Assembly: GCF_014203755.1 (NCBI RefSeq) | Contig: NZ_JACHJS010000001.1 | Coordinates: 6,758,001-6,822,000, forward strand | Direction of reading: 5' to 3' | DNA length: 64,000 bases | Origin: Saccharothrix violaceirubra | GTDB taxonomy: Bacteria; Actinomycetota; Actinomycetes; Mycobacteriales; Pseudonocardiaceae | Part shown: positions 11,485-19,999 of the stretch, piece after piece | Numbering within the stretch: position 1 is the first letter of the stretch | How the letters are laid out: each line of letters opens with the position of its first letter | Made by a program: the position numbers and the translations under genes | The notes under the pieces: generated by a model | Databases searched by the model: none | What the model was told of the DNA's origin: nothing | What the model saw: the letters and a program-made list of their open reading frames with translations, nothing else

Positions 11485-11515
11485 GAGGCCCGCGGGGTCA
11501 CACCCCACGGGCCTC
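11485..11515 (+). terminator. Intrinsic terminator
   Basis: A 14-bp stem with one mismatch (11485-11498 with 11502-11515) and a 3-nt loop lies downstream of the small membrane protein gene. Confidence 0.8.
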
Positions 11516-11667
11516 TTCGGGCTGTCGGGAGGTCGGTCGACGGCGTGCCGAAAGGCGAACCGCCGATCAGCCCTTAGACTGCACTCAGTGATCGACGGCA
11601 GGCGCTGGATCCGCCAGAAGGCGGAACGCGCTCGACCATGCCGTCGCGTCTCGACAGGAGGGACGAG

Positions 11668-12342
11668 GTGGACGAGACCCTGGCACGGGCTGGCATCTTC
11701 CAGGGCGTGGAAGCGGGCGCGGCAGAGGCTCTGGCGCAGACGCTGGAGTCGGTGGAGTTCCCGCGTGGACACGTGATCTTCGCGGAAGGCGAGCCCGGTG
11801 ACCGGCTCTACATCATCCAGTCCGGCAAGGTGAAGATCGGCCGCAAGTCGCCGGACGGTCGCGAGAACCTGTTGGGGATCTTCGGGCCGTCGGACATGTT
11901 CGGCGAGTTGTCGATCTTCGACCCGGGTCCGCGCACGTCCACCGCGACGACGGTCACCGAGGTGCGCGCGGTCAGCATGGACCGCCCCGCGCTGCGGCAG
12001 TGGATCACCAACCGGCCGGAGATCGCCGAGCAGCTGCTGCGGGCGCTGGCCCGCAGGCTGCGCCGGACGAACTCCATGCTGGCCGACCTGATCTTCACCG
12101 ACGTCCCCGGCCGGGTCGCGAAGGCGTTGCTGCAGCTCGCGCAGCGCTTCGGCAGCCAGGAGGCGGGTCTGCTGCGGGTCACCCACGACCTGACGCAGGA
12201 GGAGATCGCCCAGTTCGTGGGCGCGTCGCGCGAGACCGTGAACAAGGCGTTGGCCGACTTCGCGCACCGCGGCTGGCTGCGGCTGGAAGGCAAGAGCGTG
12301 CTGATCCTGGACCCGGAGCGTCTCGCCCGTCGCGCACGCTAG
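11668..12342 (+). CDS. crp: cAMP receptor protein family regulator (Crp)
   Basis: Global transcription regulator. The 224-residue form from GTG 11668 equals M. tuberculosis Crp (Rv3676) in length and is near-identical by eye in key parts: [19 protein letters not shown] and [16 protein letters not shown] (cyclic-nucleotide pocket) and the recognition helix [20 protein letters not shown] lies about 7 nt upstream of this GTG; an in-frame ATG at 11638 is the alternative. It probably binds cAMP weakly and regulates carbon, stress and resuscitation genes, by analogy to mycobacteria. Confidence 0.95.
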   Translation: MDETLARAGIFQGVEAGAAEALAQTLESVEFPRGHVIFAEGEPGDRLYIIQSGKVKIGRKSPDGRENLLGIFGPSDMFGELSIFDPGPRTSTATTVTEVRAVSMDRPALRQWITNRPEIAEQLLRALARRLRRTNSMLADLIFTDVPGRVAKALLQLAQRFGSQEAGLLRVTHDLTQEEIAQFVGASRETVNKALADFAHRGWLRLEGKSVLILDPERLARRAR

Positions 12343-12682
12343 AAAAACGGAGCAGAGACCGGGCGCCGCCCCCGACGCGGCGCACCGGCCTTGCCCTGCG
12401 CGTGTCCATCCCCCGACGGAACCGCGCTTCCACACCTCCGGTGTCCGCAGGCCCCGACCCTGGGTAACACCGGAAGGAGGTTCGGATACCCGCCCCCGAT
12501 CCCGGTGAAACCGGGTAGAGGTGGTGGTTCAACGATCGCACGTCCCCCGCGGTGCGTCTCAAGTGTTTTCACCCTCACAGACGTGCTGTTCAGGGCTTTC
12601 CGTCGAGGTGTTCACCCGGTCATCCGATTGTTGTGACCCGATTGTGATCTTGCGATCCGCGTGACGGACCACACCGGCCAAA
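12343..12682. other. Gene-free interval after crp
   Basis: No convincing gene is seen. The stretch has a small perfect hairpin (12501-12506 with 12510-12515) inside a larger imperfect TACCCG/CGGGTA pairing. I could not match it to a known riboswitch consensus. It separates crp from the MFS gene and may hold the crp terminator or a leader RNA. Confidence 0.4.
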
Positions 12683-12720
12683 CAGTGGTACGCCCGTACC
12701 ACTGTGCTGCACACTGGTAC
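12683..12720. promoter_or_regulatory. Palindromic operator candidate before MFS gene
   Basis: A perfect 10-bp inverted repeat (CAGTGGTACG at 12683-12692, mirrored at 12695-12704, 2-nt spacer) is followed by a further half-site CACTGGTAC at 12712-12720, two bases before the MFS start. This is the layout of a dimeric repressor site overlapping the promoter. The cognate regulator is not identifiable. Confidence 0.6.
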
Positions 12721-12722
12721 GC

Positions 12723-13946
12723 ATGTCCCACTCTGCCCGGCTTACGGACTACCGCACCGCCCTGACCACGCCGGGCATGCGCGGACCCGTCGTCGCATCC
12801 GTCCTCGCCCGCCTGCCCATCGCCATGGTCGGGCTGTCGATGCTGTTCTACGTCCGCAGCGTGAGCGGCTCGTTCGCCACCGCCGGACTCGTGTCGGCCG
12901 CCTCCCTGATCGGCGTCGCCGTCGGCTCGATCGTGCAGGGCCGGCTGATGGACCGGTACGGACCCACCCGGCCGCTGTTGCGCGTGACCGGGCTGTTCGC
13001 GGTCTTCGTGACGCTCGCGGTCCTGGCCGTCGAGTCCGGTGCGCACCTGGCCGTGCTGATGCCGTTGACGTTCGGCGTCGGACTGACCGAACCCATGGTC
13101 GGATCCGCCTCGCGGGCCCTGTGGCAGCAGGTGCTGCCGCCCGGCAACGCGCGGCACGCCGGGTTCGCGTACGAGGCCATCAGCATGGAGGTGTTCTTCA
13201 TCCTCGGACCGGGTCTGGCCGGACTGCTGGTGACCGCGCCGTGGGCCGGGACGGGTGTCGTGCTGGGCGCGACGTCCATGGTGATCGGCGCCCTGTGGTT
13301 CGCGCTGAACCCGACCGTGCGCGGCGTGCGGCCGGAGCACGAATCCCGTGACCTGCTCGGGGCGTTGGCCTCGCCGGGCATGCGGACGGTCGCCCTCGCC
13401 GCACTGGGCTTCGGCGTGACCATCGGGTTCATCGAGGTCGCCGTGCCGGCCGCCGCCGCGGAAGCCGGGCACGTCGGCATGGGCGGGCTGCTGCTGAGCC
13501 TGTGGTCGGTGTCCTCGGTGCTGTTCGGCGTGCTCTACGCGATGAAGCCGTTCCCCCGGGCCATGCACCTGCGGCTGCCGGTGCTGCTGGGCGGGTTCGC
13601 GCTGCTGTCGTTCCTGCTGGCGGTGCCGACCACGCTGATCGGGTTGGGTGTGGCGCTGTTCGTGGTGGGCACGTTGATCACGCCGCAGGCCACCACGCAC
13701 TCGGCCGCGCTGGAGCAGGTCGCGCCCGCGGGGACCGCCACCGAGGCGTTCGGCTGGGTGATCACGGCGGTGACCGTCGGACTGGCGTTGGGGCAGTCGG
13801 TCAGCGGACAGCTCGTGGAGTCGTACGGGACGCAGGCCGCCTTCGTGGCGGCGGGGGTCGCCGGGCTGGTCGTGGCCGCGGCCGTGTGGGCGTTCCGGGG
13901 GACGGTGGCCGCGTCGGCCGACGTCCCGCGGCTGATCGTCCACTGA
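12723..13946 (+). CDS. MFS transporter
   Basis: The 407-residue inner-membrane transporter has about 12 hydrophobic segments and the MFS loop motif GRLMDRYGPTRPLL (about 72-86). Substrate cannot be told from sequence; the family includes many small-molecule exporters. A striking inverted repeat covers the promoter, so expression is probably inducible. A second transporter of similar layout lies at 49272. No equivalent is present in the M. tuberculosis block. Confidence 0.85.
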   Translation: MSHSARLTDYRTALTTPGMRGPVVASVLARLPIAMVGLSMLFYVRSVSGSFATAGLVSAASLIGVAVGSIVQGRLMDRYGPTRPLLRVTGLFAVFVTLAVLAVESGAHLAVLMPLTFGVGLTEPMVGSASRALWQQVLPPGNARHAGFAYEAISMEVFFILGPGLAGLLVTAPWAGTGVVLGATSMVIGALWFALNPTVRGVRPEHESRDLLGALASPGMRTVALAALGFGVTIGFIEVAVPAAAAEAGHVGMGGLLLSLWSVSSVLFGVLYAMKPFPRAMHLRLPVLLGGFALLSFLLAVPTTLIGLGVALFVVGTLITPQATTHSAALEQVAPAGTATEAFGWVITAVTVGLALGQSVSGQLVESYGTQAAFVAAGVAGLVVAAAVWAFRGTVAASADVPRLIVH

Positions 13947-13990
13947 AGATCCGGCGGAATTGTCGGTGGGCGTCGTTACTGTTCCCACCT

Positions 13991-15091
13991 ATGGACTTCA
14001 CCGCCTCGACCGCCGGGCTGGCGTCGGCCGCCGCCGACGTCGCCCGGCTGCTGCCCACGCGCGTCGTCGACCCCGTGATCGCGGGGTTGGTGCTGCGGGC
14101 GACCGGCTCCGGGGTGGAGTTGGCGGGCAACGACCGGGAGCGGGCGGTGTCGTTGTCGCGGGCGGCGACCGTGCACGACGAGGGGGCGGTGCTGGTGCCC
14201 GCGCGACCGTTCGCCGAGACGTTGCGAGGGTTGGACGAGCCGCAGGTCCGGGTCGTGGTGGAGGGGTCGCGGCTGGCCGTGCGGACCGGGCGGGGGCGGT
14301 TCGCGTTGCCGTTGCTGGACCTGCACTCCCATCCTGGCGTGCCCGCGCTGCCACCGTTGGCCGGGCGCATCACGGCGCGGGTGCTGGCGTCCGCCGTCGT
14401 GCCGGTGGCCGGTGCGGCGTCGAAGGAGGACGCGTTGCCGGTGTTCACGGGCGTGCACGTGCAGGGTGCGGGCTCGCGGCTGGAACTGATCGCCACCGAC
14501 CGGTACCGGATGGCGTACTCGTCCCTGCCGTGGAGCGGCGGGGAGTTGGACGTACTCGTGCCGGCGTCGTTGCTGGCCGAGGTCGTACGGCAGCCCGGCG
14601 CCGGTGACGAGGTGTCGTTGCACGCCGACGACGACCGGCTGGCCTTGGCGTGGCGCGGGGGAAGCGTGAGCACGGCGCTGCTGGCGGCGCCGTTCCCGGA
14701 TGATCGAGCGCGGAAACTGTTGGAGGCCACCATCGACAGCACGGTCCTGGTCGAAGCCGACGCCCTCGCGGGCGCGGTGCGCCGGGCGGTTCCCTACGCC
14801 GGACCGCACGGCGCGGTCACGCTCCAGGTCGACGACGGCGAGGTGCGGGTGCGCGGCAGCGACCCGCAGGCCGGCGAGTCGGAGGAGTCGATCAAGGCCA
14901 CGGTCGACGGCAACCGCCTGACGAAGTCCTTCCAGGCCCGCTACCTGTCGGACGCGTTGAAGGCGTTCAGCGGTCGACGGGTGGAGTTGCGCATCCAGGA
15001 CGGCCTGCGGTCCACGGTGCTCACCGCGCAGGCGGGGGACGACGGCGTCGAGTTGACCTACCTGGTGGTGCCCCTGCGCACGGTGTCCTGA
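13991..15091 (+). CDS. DNA polymerase III beta-clamp paralogue
   Basis: The 366-residue protein has the three-domain organisation of the DnaN sliding clamp. LPVFTGVHV and ELIATDRYRMAYSS match the second-domain signature, and the C-terminal YLVVPLRTVS corresponds to the conserved clamp end usually written YLIMPVRL. It sits far from any dnaA or recF gene, between a transporter and a hydrolase, so it is most likely an extra clamp rather than the replicative one. A diverged peptide pocket at the C-terminus (VVPLRTVS) would affect partner binding. Accessory clamps are known in other bacteria; the role here is unknown. Confidence 0.85.
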   Translation: MDFTASTAGLASAAADVARLLPTRVVDPVIAGLVLRATGSGVELAGNDRERAVSLSRAATVHDEGAVLVPARPFAETLRGLDEPQVRVVVEGSRLAVRTGRGRFALPLLDLHSHPGVPALPPLAGRITARVLASAVVPVAGAASKEDALPVFTGVHVQGAGSRLELIATDRYRMAYSSLPWSGGELDVLVPASLLAEVVRQPGAGDEVSLHADDDRLALAWRGGSVSTALLAAPFPDDRARKLLEATIDSTVLVEADALAGAVRRAVPYAGPHGAVTLQVDDGEVRVRGSDPQAGESEESIKATVDGNRLTKSFQARYLSDALKAFSGRRVELRIQDGLRSTVLTAQAGDDGVELTYLVVPLRTVS

Positions 15092-15231
15092 CCAAGGCGG
15101 AAGGCGTCCTGCCGGGTGGTGCTCCGGCCCACCCGGCAGCGCTTCCACGCACGACGCGCATTCCATGGCCGCCCGATCCAGAGCACCCGGTCCGAGACAC
15201 CGGCCTCACCCACCCGGCCGGCGGTTCGCCG

Positions 15232-15996
15232 TCAGGCACCGGCCTCGCGCAGGTACTCCAACTGCGCTCGGACCGACCACTCGGCGGCGGGCCACAGCGA
15301 CTGGTCCACGTCGCGGTACACGAGTTCGACCACCTGGCGTGGCGTCGGCGTGCCGCCCAGTTCCGCCACCGCCGCCCGCACCTGGTCCAGGCGCTGCCCG
15401 CGGTGGGCCAGGTAGCCCGCGGCCGCGGCCACGACGTCCGGCAGCACCGGGCCGTGGCCGGGCAGCACGAGCCGACCCGGGGGCAGGCCGGCGAGCAGGC
15501 GCAACGAAGCCAGGTAGTCGCCCAGCCTCCCGTCCGGGTGGGCGACGATCGTCGTGCCCCGACCCAGCACGGTGTCACCGGTCAGGACCGCGTCGGCCAG
15601 CACGAAGCACACCGAGTCCGACGTGTGCCCCGGCGTCCGCAGCACGGTCAGGTCCAGCCCGCCGGCCTTGATCACCTCGTCGTGGTCCAACCCGGTGCCC
15701 GTGCGGAACGTCGGGTCGACCGCGCGTACTGGTGCGTCGACCCGGCGTCCGAACTCCACCGCACCTTCCGAGTGGTCGGGGTGGCCGTGGGTCAGCAGCA
15801 CGAGTTCGACCGGTCCGAGTGCTTCCAGGCGGTCCAGGTGCGTACCGGGCGGGCCGGGGTCGACGACCACGGCCGACTCCGCACCCGGCGCACGCAGCAC
15901 CCACGTGTTCGTGCCGTCCAACGTCATCACGCCCGGGTTCTCCGCGAGCAGCACCCCCGCCGAGTCCGTGACCTGGCGCAACACCCCGTAACTCAC
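15232..15996 (-). CDS. Metallo-beta-lactamase-fold hydrolase (LACTB2-like)
   Basis: The 254-residue hydrolase carries the metal-binding signature THGHPDHSEGA, followed by TPGHTSDSVCF, LTGDTVLG and LPGHGP, matching the LACTB2/Rv3677c group of possible nucleases or thioesterases. The GTG at 15996 overlaps the upstream nudix stop by GTGA. The longer open frame is shadow of the nudix gene. Synteny with Rv3677c supports orthology; the substrate is unknown. Confidence 0.9.
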   Translation of the reverse strand: MSYGVLRQVTDSAGVLLAENPGVMTLDGTNTWVLRAPGAESAVVVDPGPPGTHLDRLEALGPVELVLLTHGHPDHSEGAVEFGRRVDAPVRAVDPTFRTGTGLDHDEVIKAGGLDLTVLRTPGHTSDSVCFVLADAVLTGDTVLGRGTTIVAHPDGRLGDYLASLRLLAGLPPGRLVLPGHGPVLPDVVAAAAGYLAHRGQRLDQVRAAVAELGGTPTPRQVVELVYRDVDQSLWPAAEWSVRAQLEYLREAGA

Positions 15997-16796
15997 GACA
16001 CCACCACCCGGATCACCGCGCCGTCGCGCACCAGCTTGGGAATGATCTTCTCGACCTCGCGGTCCGCGGCGAGCACGTCGGCCGCCGTCCCCAGCTCGGC
16101 CAGGTCCGCCAACGCCGCCCAGGTCGGCGGCAGCAGCAGGCGCCGCCCGGCCCGCCAGTCGGCCACCGCGTCGGCCGGGCGCTGCCACACCGCGTCCGAC
16201 GCCTCCGCGGTCTCGCCGTCCGCACGCTGGCCCGAAGGCAGCACGGCCGCGAAGAACCGCGTGTCGTAGCGGCGTGGCTCGTCGACGGGCGTCACCCAGT
16301 TCGCCCACGGCCGCAGCAGATCGGCGCGCAGCACGAGCCCCTCCGCGTTGAGGAACTCCGCGAACGACAGCTCGCGGGCGACCAGCGCCGCCCGCGCCGA
16401 CGCGTAGGCGGCCGTGTCCGCGACCACCGTGTCCGGCGACGGCCCGGCCAGCAGCACGCCCGATTCCTCGAACATCTCCCGCACGGCCGCGCACACCAAC
16501 GCCGCGGCCGACTCCGGTGTGCAGCCGAACCTCCCGGCCCACCACTCGCGGGGCGGACCGGTCCACGCGACCGGGGCGTCCGCGTCCCGCCGGTCGACAC
16601 CGCCGCCCGGGAACACGGTCATGCCGCCCGCGAACGCCATGCCGACCACGCGTCGCAACAGGAAGACTTCCAGCCCCGCCGAGCCGTCGCGCACCAGCAC
16701 CACGGTCGCCGCGTCGCGCGGCACGACCGGCGGGTCCGGTGCCTCGTCGGGCACCATCGACGGCGGCACGACCAGTTCCGGCGGAAGTTCACGCAC
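15993..16796 (-). CDS. Nudix hydrolase (NUDT19-like)
   Basis: The 267-residue nudix protein starts VRELPPELVVPPS and has GGMTVFPGGGVD and a split nudix helix AAVREMFEESGVLL with a long insertion, as in the NUDT19/RP2 group of CoA or acyl-CoA diphosphatases. The GTG at 16796 is preceded by a TAGGCT -10 hexamer at 7 nt, indicating a leaderless transcript and fixing the start. It is translationally coupled to the metallo-hydrolase gene downstream. Confidence 0.85.
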   Translation of the reverse strand: MRELPPELVVPPSMVPDEAPDPPVVPRDAATVVLVRDGSAGLEVFLLRRVVGMAFAGGMTVFPGGGVDRRDADAPVAWTGPPREWWAGRFGCTPESAAALVCAAVREMFEESGVLLAGPSPDTVVADTAAYASARAALVARELSFAEFLNAEGLVLRADLLRPWANWVTPVDEPRRYDTRFFAAVLPSGQRADGETAEASDAVWQRPADAVADWRAGRRLLLPPTWAALADLAELGTAADVLAADREVEKIIPKLVRDGAVIRVVVS

Positions 16797-16809
16797 GTCC
16801 GCGAGCCTA
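16797..16809 (-). promoter_or_regulatory. Leaderless -10 promoter of nudix gene
   Basis: TAGGCT (16804-16809, minus strand) lies 7 nt before the GTG start. Confidence 0.55.
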
Positions 16810-16826
16810 ACCACGAAGATGATCCC

Positions 16827-17168
16827 GTGAAGAAGGGTTGTCTGGTCAACGTCGTGCTGTTCGCCGTCGGTGCCGCGTTCGGCACCGTGCTGACCGCGAT
16901 CGTGGCCGTGCTGCTGTTCCTGCCCTCGACCTCCTTGATCAGCGCCCACGACCCGGCCGGCGACCTGCCCGGCATGTACGTCAAGCGGGAGGGCGACGAC
17001 CTGGAGGTGTGGCTCGGGCAGACCGCCGACCACGGCTACGTGGTCCCGATTCCCGAAGGGTGGGACGACCACCCGGTGCTGACCCGCGTCGAAGGCGGCG
17101 TCGAACTGCGGTTCGAGAAGGGCGGGCGGATCTTCGTCCCCGAGTCGTACTACCTCCACGGCCGGTGA
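16827..17168 (+). CDS. Small membrane-anchored protein
   Basis: The 113-residue protein has an N-terminal membrane anchor (about 8-32, VVLFAVGAAFGTVLTAIVAVL) and a soluble, probably extracytoplasmic domain of about 75 residues (MYVKREGDDLEVWLG onward). I do not recognise the family. It starts 30 nt from the divergent nudix gene and ends 16 nt before the oxidoreductase. Confidence 0.65.
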   Translation: MKKGCLVNVVLFAVGAAFGTVLTAIVAVLLFLPSTSLISAHDPAGDLPGMYVKREGDDLEVWLGQTADHGYVVPIPEGWDDHPVLTRVEGGVELRFEKGGRIFVPESYYLHGR

Positions 17169-17184
17169 GCGGCAGGATGATCGC

Positions 17185-18081
17185 GTGGACGAACAACTGC
17201 GCGTCGGACTTATCGGTGCCGGACCGTGGGCGGAACGGGTGCACGCACCGGCCATCGCCGGACACCCCGGGAGCAGGCTCGTGTCGGTGTGGGCCAGGCG
17301 GCCCGAAGCCGCCGCCGGGCTCGCCGGGGCACATGGCGCGGCGACGGCTTCCAGCCCCGAGGAGTTGATCTCGCAGGTCGACGCCGTGGCGTTCGCCGTG
17401 CCGCCGGAGGTGCAGGCGCCGCTGGCGATCCAGGCCGCCGAGGCCGGTCGGCACGTCGTGCTGGAGAAGCCGATCGCCGGGTCGCTCGACGAGGCGCGGC
17501 GGCTCGCGGACGCCGTCGACCGCGCCGGGGTGGCGTCGCTGGTCGTGCTGACCAAGCGGTACACGCCCGACACCCGTGAACAGCTCGAACGGGTCCACGC
17601 CGAAGGCGGCTGGGTCGGCGGCAGTGTCCGGTGGCTGACCGGTGCGCTGCTGTCCGGTCCCTACTCGCACTCGCCGTGGCGGCACGAGCGCGGTGCGCTG
17701 GACGACCTCGGACCGCACGTGTTCGACCTGCTCGACGCCGCGCTCGGGCCGGTCGTCGAGGTCGTGGCCGCCGACCGGTCGGCGCACGACGTGTGGCAGG
17801 TGGTCCTGCGGCACGAGGGCGGCGCGACGAGTACGGCCATGCTGACCATGTCGTTGGCCGTGTCGCCGCCGGTCCTGGAGGTCGAGGTCTACGGGACGGC
17901 CGGGCAGCGGACGTTGACGACGCCCGCGACGACCCCGATCGAGGCGTACACGAACCTGCTCGACGAGTTCGCGGCCCTGATCGACTCCGGCAAGACCTCG
18001 CACCCGCTGGACGTGCGACGCGGCCTGCACCTCCAGTCGATCATCGCCAAGATCCGCGAGTCCTCCACTCGGACACCCTGA
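17185..18081 (+). CDS. Gfo/Idh/MocA-family oxidoreductase
   Basis: The 298-residue NAD(P)-dependent dehydrogenase has an N-terminal Rossmann motif VGLIGAGPWAE (7-17), the family signature EKPIAGSLDEA (about 94-104) and a C-terminal alpha/beta domain including DDLGPHVFDLL. The substrate, probably a sugar or inositol derivative, cannot be named. The last residues, RESSTRTP, are encoded by the left arm of a dispersed palindromic repeat and recur at the end of the unrelated TetR protein at 61639. Confidence 0.88.
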   Translation: MDEQLRVGLIGAGPWAERVHAPAIAGHPGSRLVSVWARRPEAAAGLAGAHGAATASSPEELISQVDAVAFAVPPEVQAPLAIQAAEAGRHVVLEKPIAGSLDEARRLADAVDRAGVASLVVLTKRYTPDTREQLERVHAEGGWVGGSVRWLTGALLSGPYSHSPWRHERGALDDLGPHVFDLLDAALGPVVEVVAADRSAHDVWQVVLRHEGGATSTAMLTMSLAVSPPVLEVEVYGTAGQRTLTTPATTPIEAYTNLLDEFAALIDSGKTSHPLDVRRGLHLQSIIAKIRESSTRTP

Positions 18082-18154
18082 GATACGCGTTCAGGCACCC
18101 CCGATCGGGGGTGCCTGAGTGCGTGTTTCGCAGTGCCTGAGTGGAGGACTCGCG
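18055..18154. repeat. Palindromic 3'-end repeat, locus A
   Basis: Sixteen-bp perfect inverted arms (18055-18070 and 18139-18154, core CGCGAGTCCTCCACTC) flank a terminator hairpin. The arms reach both convergent stop codons (18081 and 18157). Related copies lie at 27277 and 61503-61665. Confidence 0.85.
18091..18118. terminator. Bidirectional terminator
   Basis: A 12-bp perfect stem (18091-18102 with 18107-18118) with a GATC loop lies between two convergent genes, inside repeat locus A. Confidence 0.85.
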
Positions 18155-18156
18155 CG

Positions 18157-19356
18157 TCAGCCCGGGTATTTGCCGTTGTTGGGCTTGGGCACGCCGTTCA
18201 CGAACTCGCCCGACGGCCACGCCTGCTGCTCGCGTTGGGCCAACTCCTCGTGCAACTGCTGGAGCAGGGCACGTTCACGGTCGCTGAGCTTGGCGTCCAC
18301 GGTCGGCGGCAGGTGCACCGACGACGGCGGCTTGCCCTCGTCCAGTGCGGCCTGGAGCACGGCCAGGTCGTCGGCGTTCAGCTCGGTCGTCACCTCGGCC
18401 CTCGACAGCGGGTGCTCGACGGCGAGCGACTCGACCGTGAGCGGCTCGACTACAGCCGGTTCGACGACGGGCGGCTCGACCTCGACGGGCTCGACGACCG
18501 GCTCTTCGACGACGGTCTCGACGACCGGTTCGGAGACGACCTCCTCCTGCTCCCGGACGGGCAGGCGCTTGACCGGCTTCGGCGGGAACGGCTGGCTGCC
18601 CTCGTACGAGTCGACACGCGCACGACGTGACTTCGAGCCGGATTCGGGTTCGGTGACCGGCACCGGTTCCGGCTCGACCACCGGTGCCTCGACCCGCACT
18701 TCGCCGTCGAACCAGGTCGCGCCCGACTCTTCGGCTACGCGTACCGGTGTCGCCGAGGGAAAGTAGACCTCACGGGCCGCCGAGACGGCCGCCGCGTGGT
18801 ACTCACCCAACGGCGTACCGACCGTCAGCACCTCCGTGGAAGCCCGGATGCCCGCGTTGCGCAGCACCGTGTCCAGCCGGTACGAGGTCGCCGGCGGGAA
18901 TCCCGACGGGCCGACCTCCACCAGCACGACACGGTGGGGCATCGGGCCGGGGACGCCACCGGCCGGGGAAAGCCGCCACGTCGCGCGCACGCCGCGCACG
19001 TCGGGCAGTACCGACACGGTCTTGCCGAGGACCTCGGCCAGGCCCGCGTCGGGTTCGGAGTCGGCGGTGAAGCGGTGCCGCTGCGTCGGGACGTCCTCGA
19101 CGGCGAACAGCTTGTCGGCCAGCACCGGGTCCGAGCGGACCTCCACGAGCTGGTCCGCGATCTCCCGACGTTCCTGCGACGACACCGGGATGCGCCCGGC
19201 GATCAGGCAGCCGACCAGCAGCTCGACCGCGCGGTCGAGCTCGGCGACCGCCAGCAGTTCCCGGGCCTGCGTCAACGCGTCGTCGTCAACGCGTCCGGCC
19301 AACGCCAACAGGAGGTCGTGTAAACGGACGGGCAGAGCCACACCGTCGTTCGTCAC
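18157..19356 (-). CDS. Hypothetical protein with EP-rich linker
   Basis: The 399-residue protein is not recognised. Residues 1-200 form a globular part starting VRLHDLLLALAGRVDDD, which resembles the N-terminus of the protein encoded just upstream, so the two are probably paralogues. Residues about 225-320 are a low-complexity linker rich in Val, Glu and Pro (VVEPVEVEPPVVEP), and a helical tail LSDRERALLQQLHEELAQRE follows. No signal peptide or membrane segment is seen. GTG start at 19356, 39 nt after the upstream stop, last gene of the RidA operon. Confidence 0.75.
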   Translation of the reverse strand: MTNDGVALPVRLHDLLLALAGRVDDDALTQARELLAVAELDRAVELLVGCLIAGRIPVSSQERREIADQLVEVRSDPVLADKLFAVEDVPTQRHRFTADSEPDAGLAEVLGKTVSVLPDVRGVRATWRLSPAGGVPGPMPHRVVLVEVGPSGFPPATSYRLDTVLRNAGIRASTEVLTVGTPLGEYHAAAVSAAREVYFPSATPVRVAEESGATWFDGEVRVEAPVVEPEPVPVTEPESGSKSRRARVDSYEGSQPFPPKPVKRLPVREQEEVVSEPVVETVVEEPVVEPVEVEPPVVEPAVVEPLTVESLAVEHPLSRAEVTTELNADDLAVLQAALDEGKPPSSVHLPPTVDAKLSDRERALLQQLHEELAQREQQAWPSGEFVNGVPKPNNGKYPG

Positions 19357-19395
19357 GCCTGTTCTCCTTCCGGCCCGCGCGGCAGCGACGAGCTG

Positions 19396-19998
19396 TTAGA
19401 CCGGCACCAGGTGCCCGTCGGCCTCGGCGCCGGTGCACACCAGCTCCGATGCCTCCAACGCCGCCCGTTGGTAGGGCGGCACGTCCGCTTCGACGGGCAG
19501 GACCTCGACGCACGGGTCCTGCTCGCCCAGTGCCCGCAGCACCCGCTGGAGTTCACCCGTCAGCCGGGTGTACCCGCCGGTGGCGGTGACCAGCAGGACG
19601 CGCCTGGTCTCCGTGCCCCGCAGCCGCCAGGTGGACCGGACCTCGCCGATCCCCGGACGCCCGCGCAGCGTCGCGCCGAGCACCACGGACGTGGAATCTC
19701 CCATCGGCACCCGATCGGGTGATTCCGGGGAGAAGGTGTAGTCGGCTTCGGGCAGTTCGTCCAGTCCCTTGACGGAACTGATCGTGCCCCGGTCGGCCCC
19801 GTGCGGAATGAGGGCGTCGCCGAGCAGTTGCTGTTCGTAGTCGGTCAGCCCGATCCGGTCGTGCAGCAGCGTGCGCGGCAGCACCCGGGCCAGCACGACG
19901 ACCGCGTCGCCCGCCGCCCAGTCACGGAACCGCCACAGCACGTCGTCGGGCAGCCTGCCCGCCAGTCTCAGCAACAGTTCGTGGACCGTGTCGGACAT
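19396..19998 (-). CDS. Hypothetical protein, paralogue of downstream gene
   Basis: The 200-residue soluble protein begins MSDTVHELLLRLAGRLPDD, matching the start of the 399-residue downstream product (LHDLLLALAGRVDDD). A later segment, RSTWRLRGTETRRVLLV, matches its RATWRLSPAGG...HRVVLVEV region. It stops with the rare (for this DNA) TAA and starts 1 nt after the RidA stop, so it is translationally linked to ridA. Function unknown. Confidence 0.75.
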   Translation of the reverse strand: MSDTVHELLLRLAGRLPDDVLWRFRDWAAGDAVVVLARVLPRTLLHDRIGLTDYEQQLLGDALIPHGADRGTISSVKGLDELPEADYTFSPESPDRVPMGDSTSVVLGATLRGRPGIGEVRSTWRLRGTETRRVLLVTATGGYTRLTGELQRVLRALGEQDPCVEVLPVEADVPPYQRAALEASELVCTGAEADGHLVPV

Positions 19999-19999
19999 C

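Noticed and set aside
12343..12682. A riboswitch between crp and the MFS gene
   Set aside because: Hairpins are present but I could not match any known conserved core.
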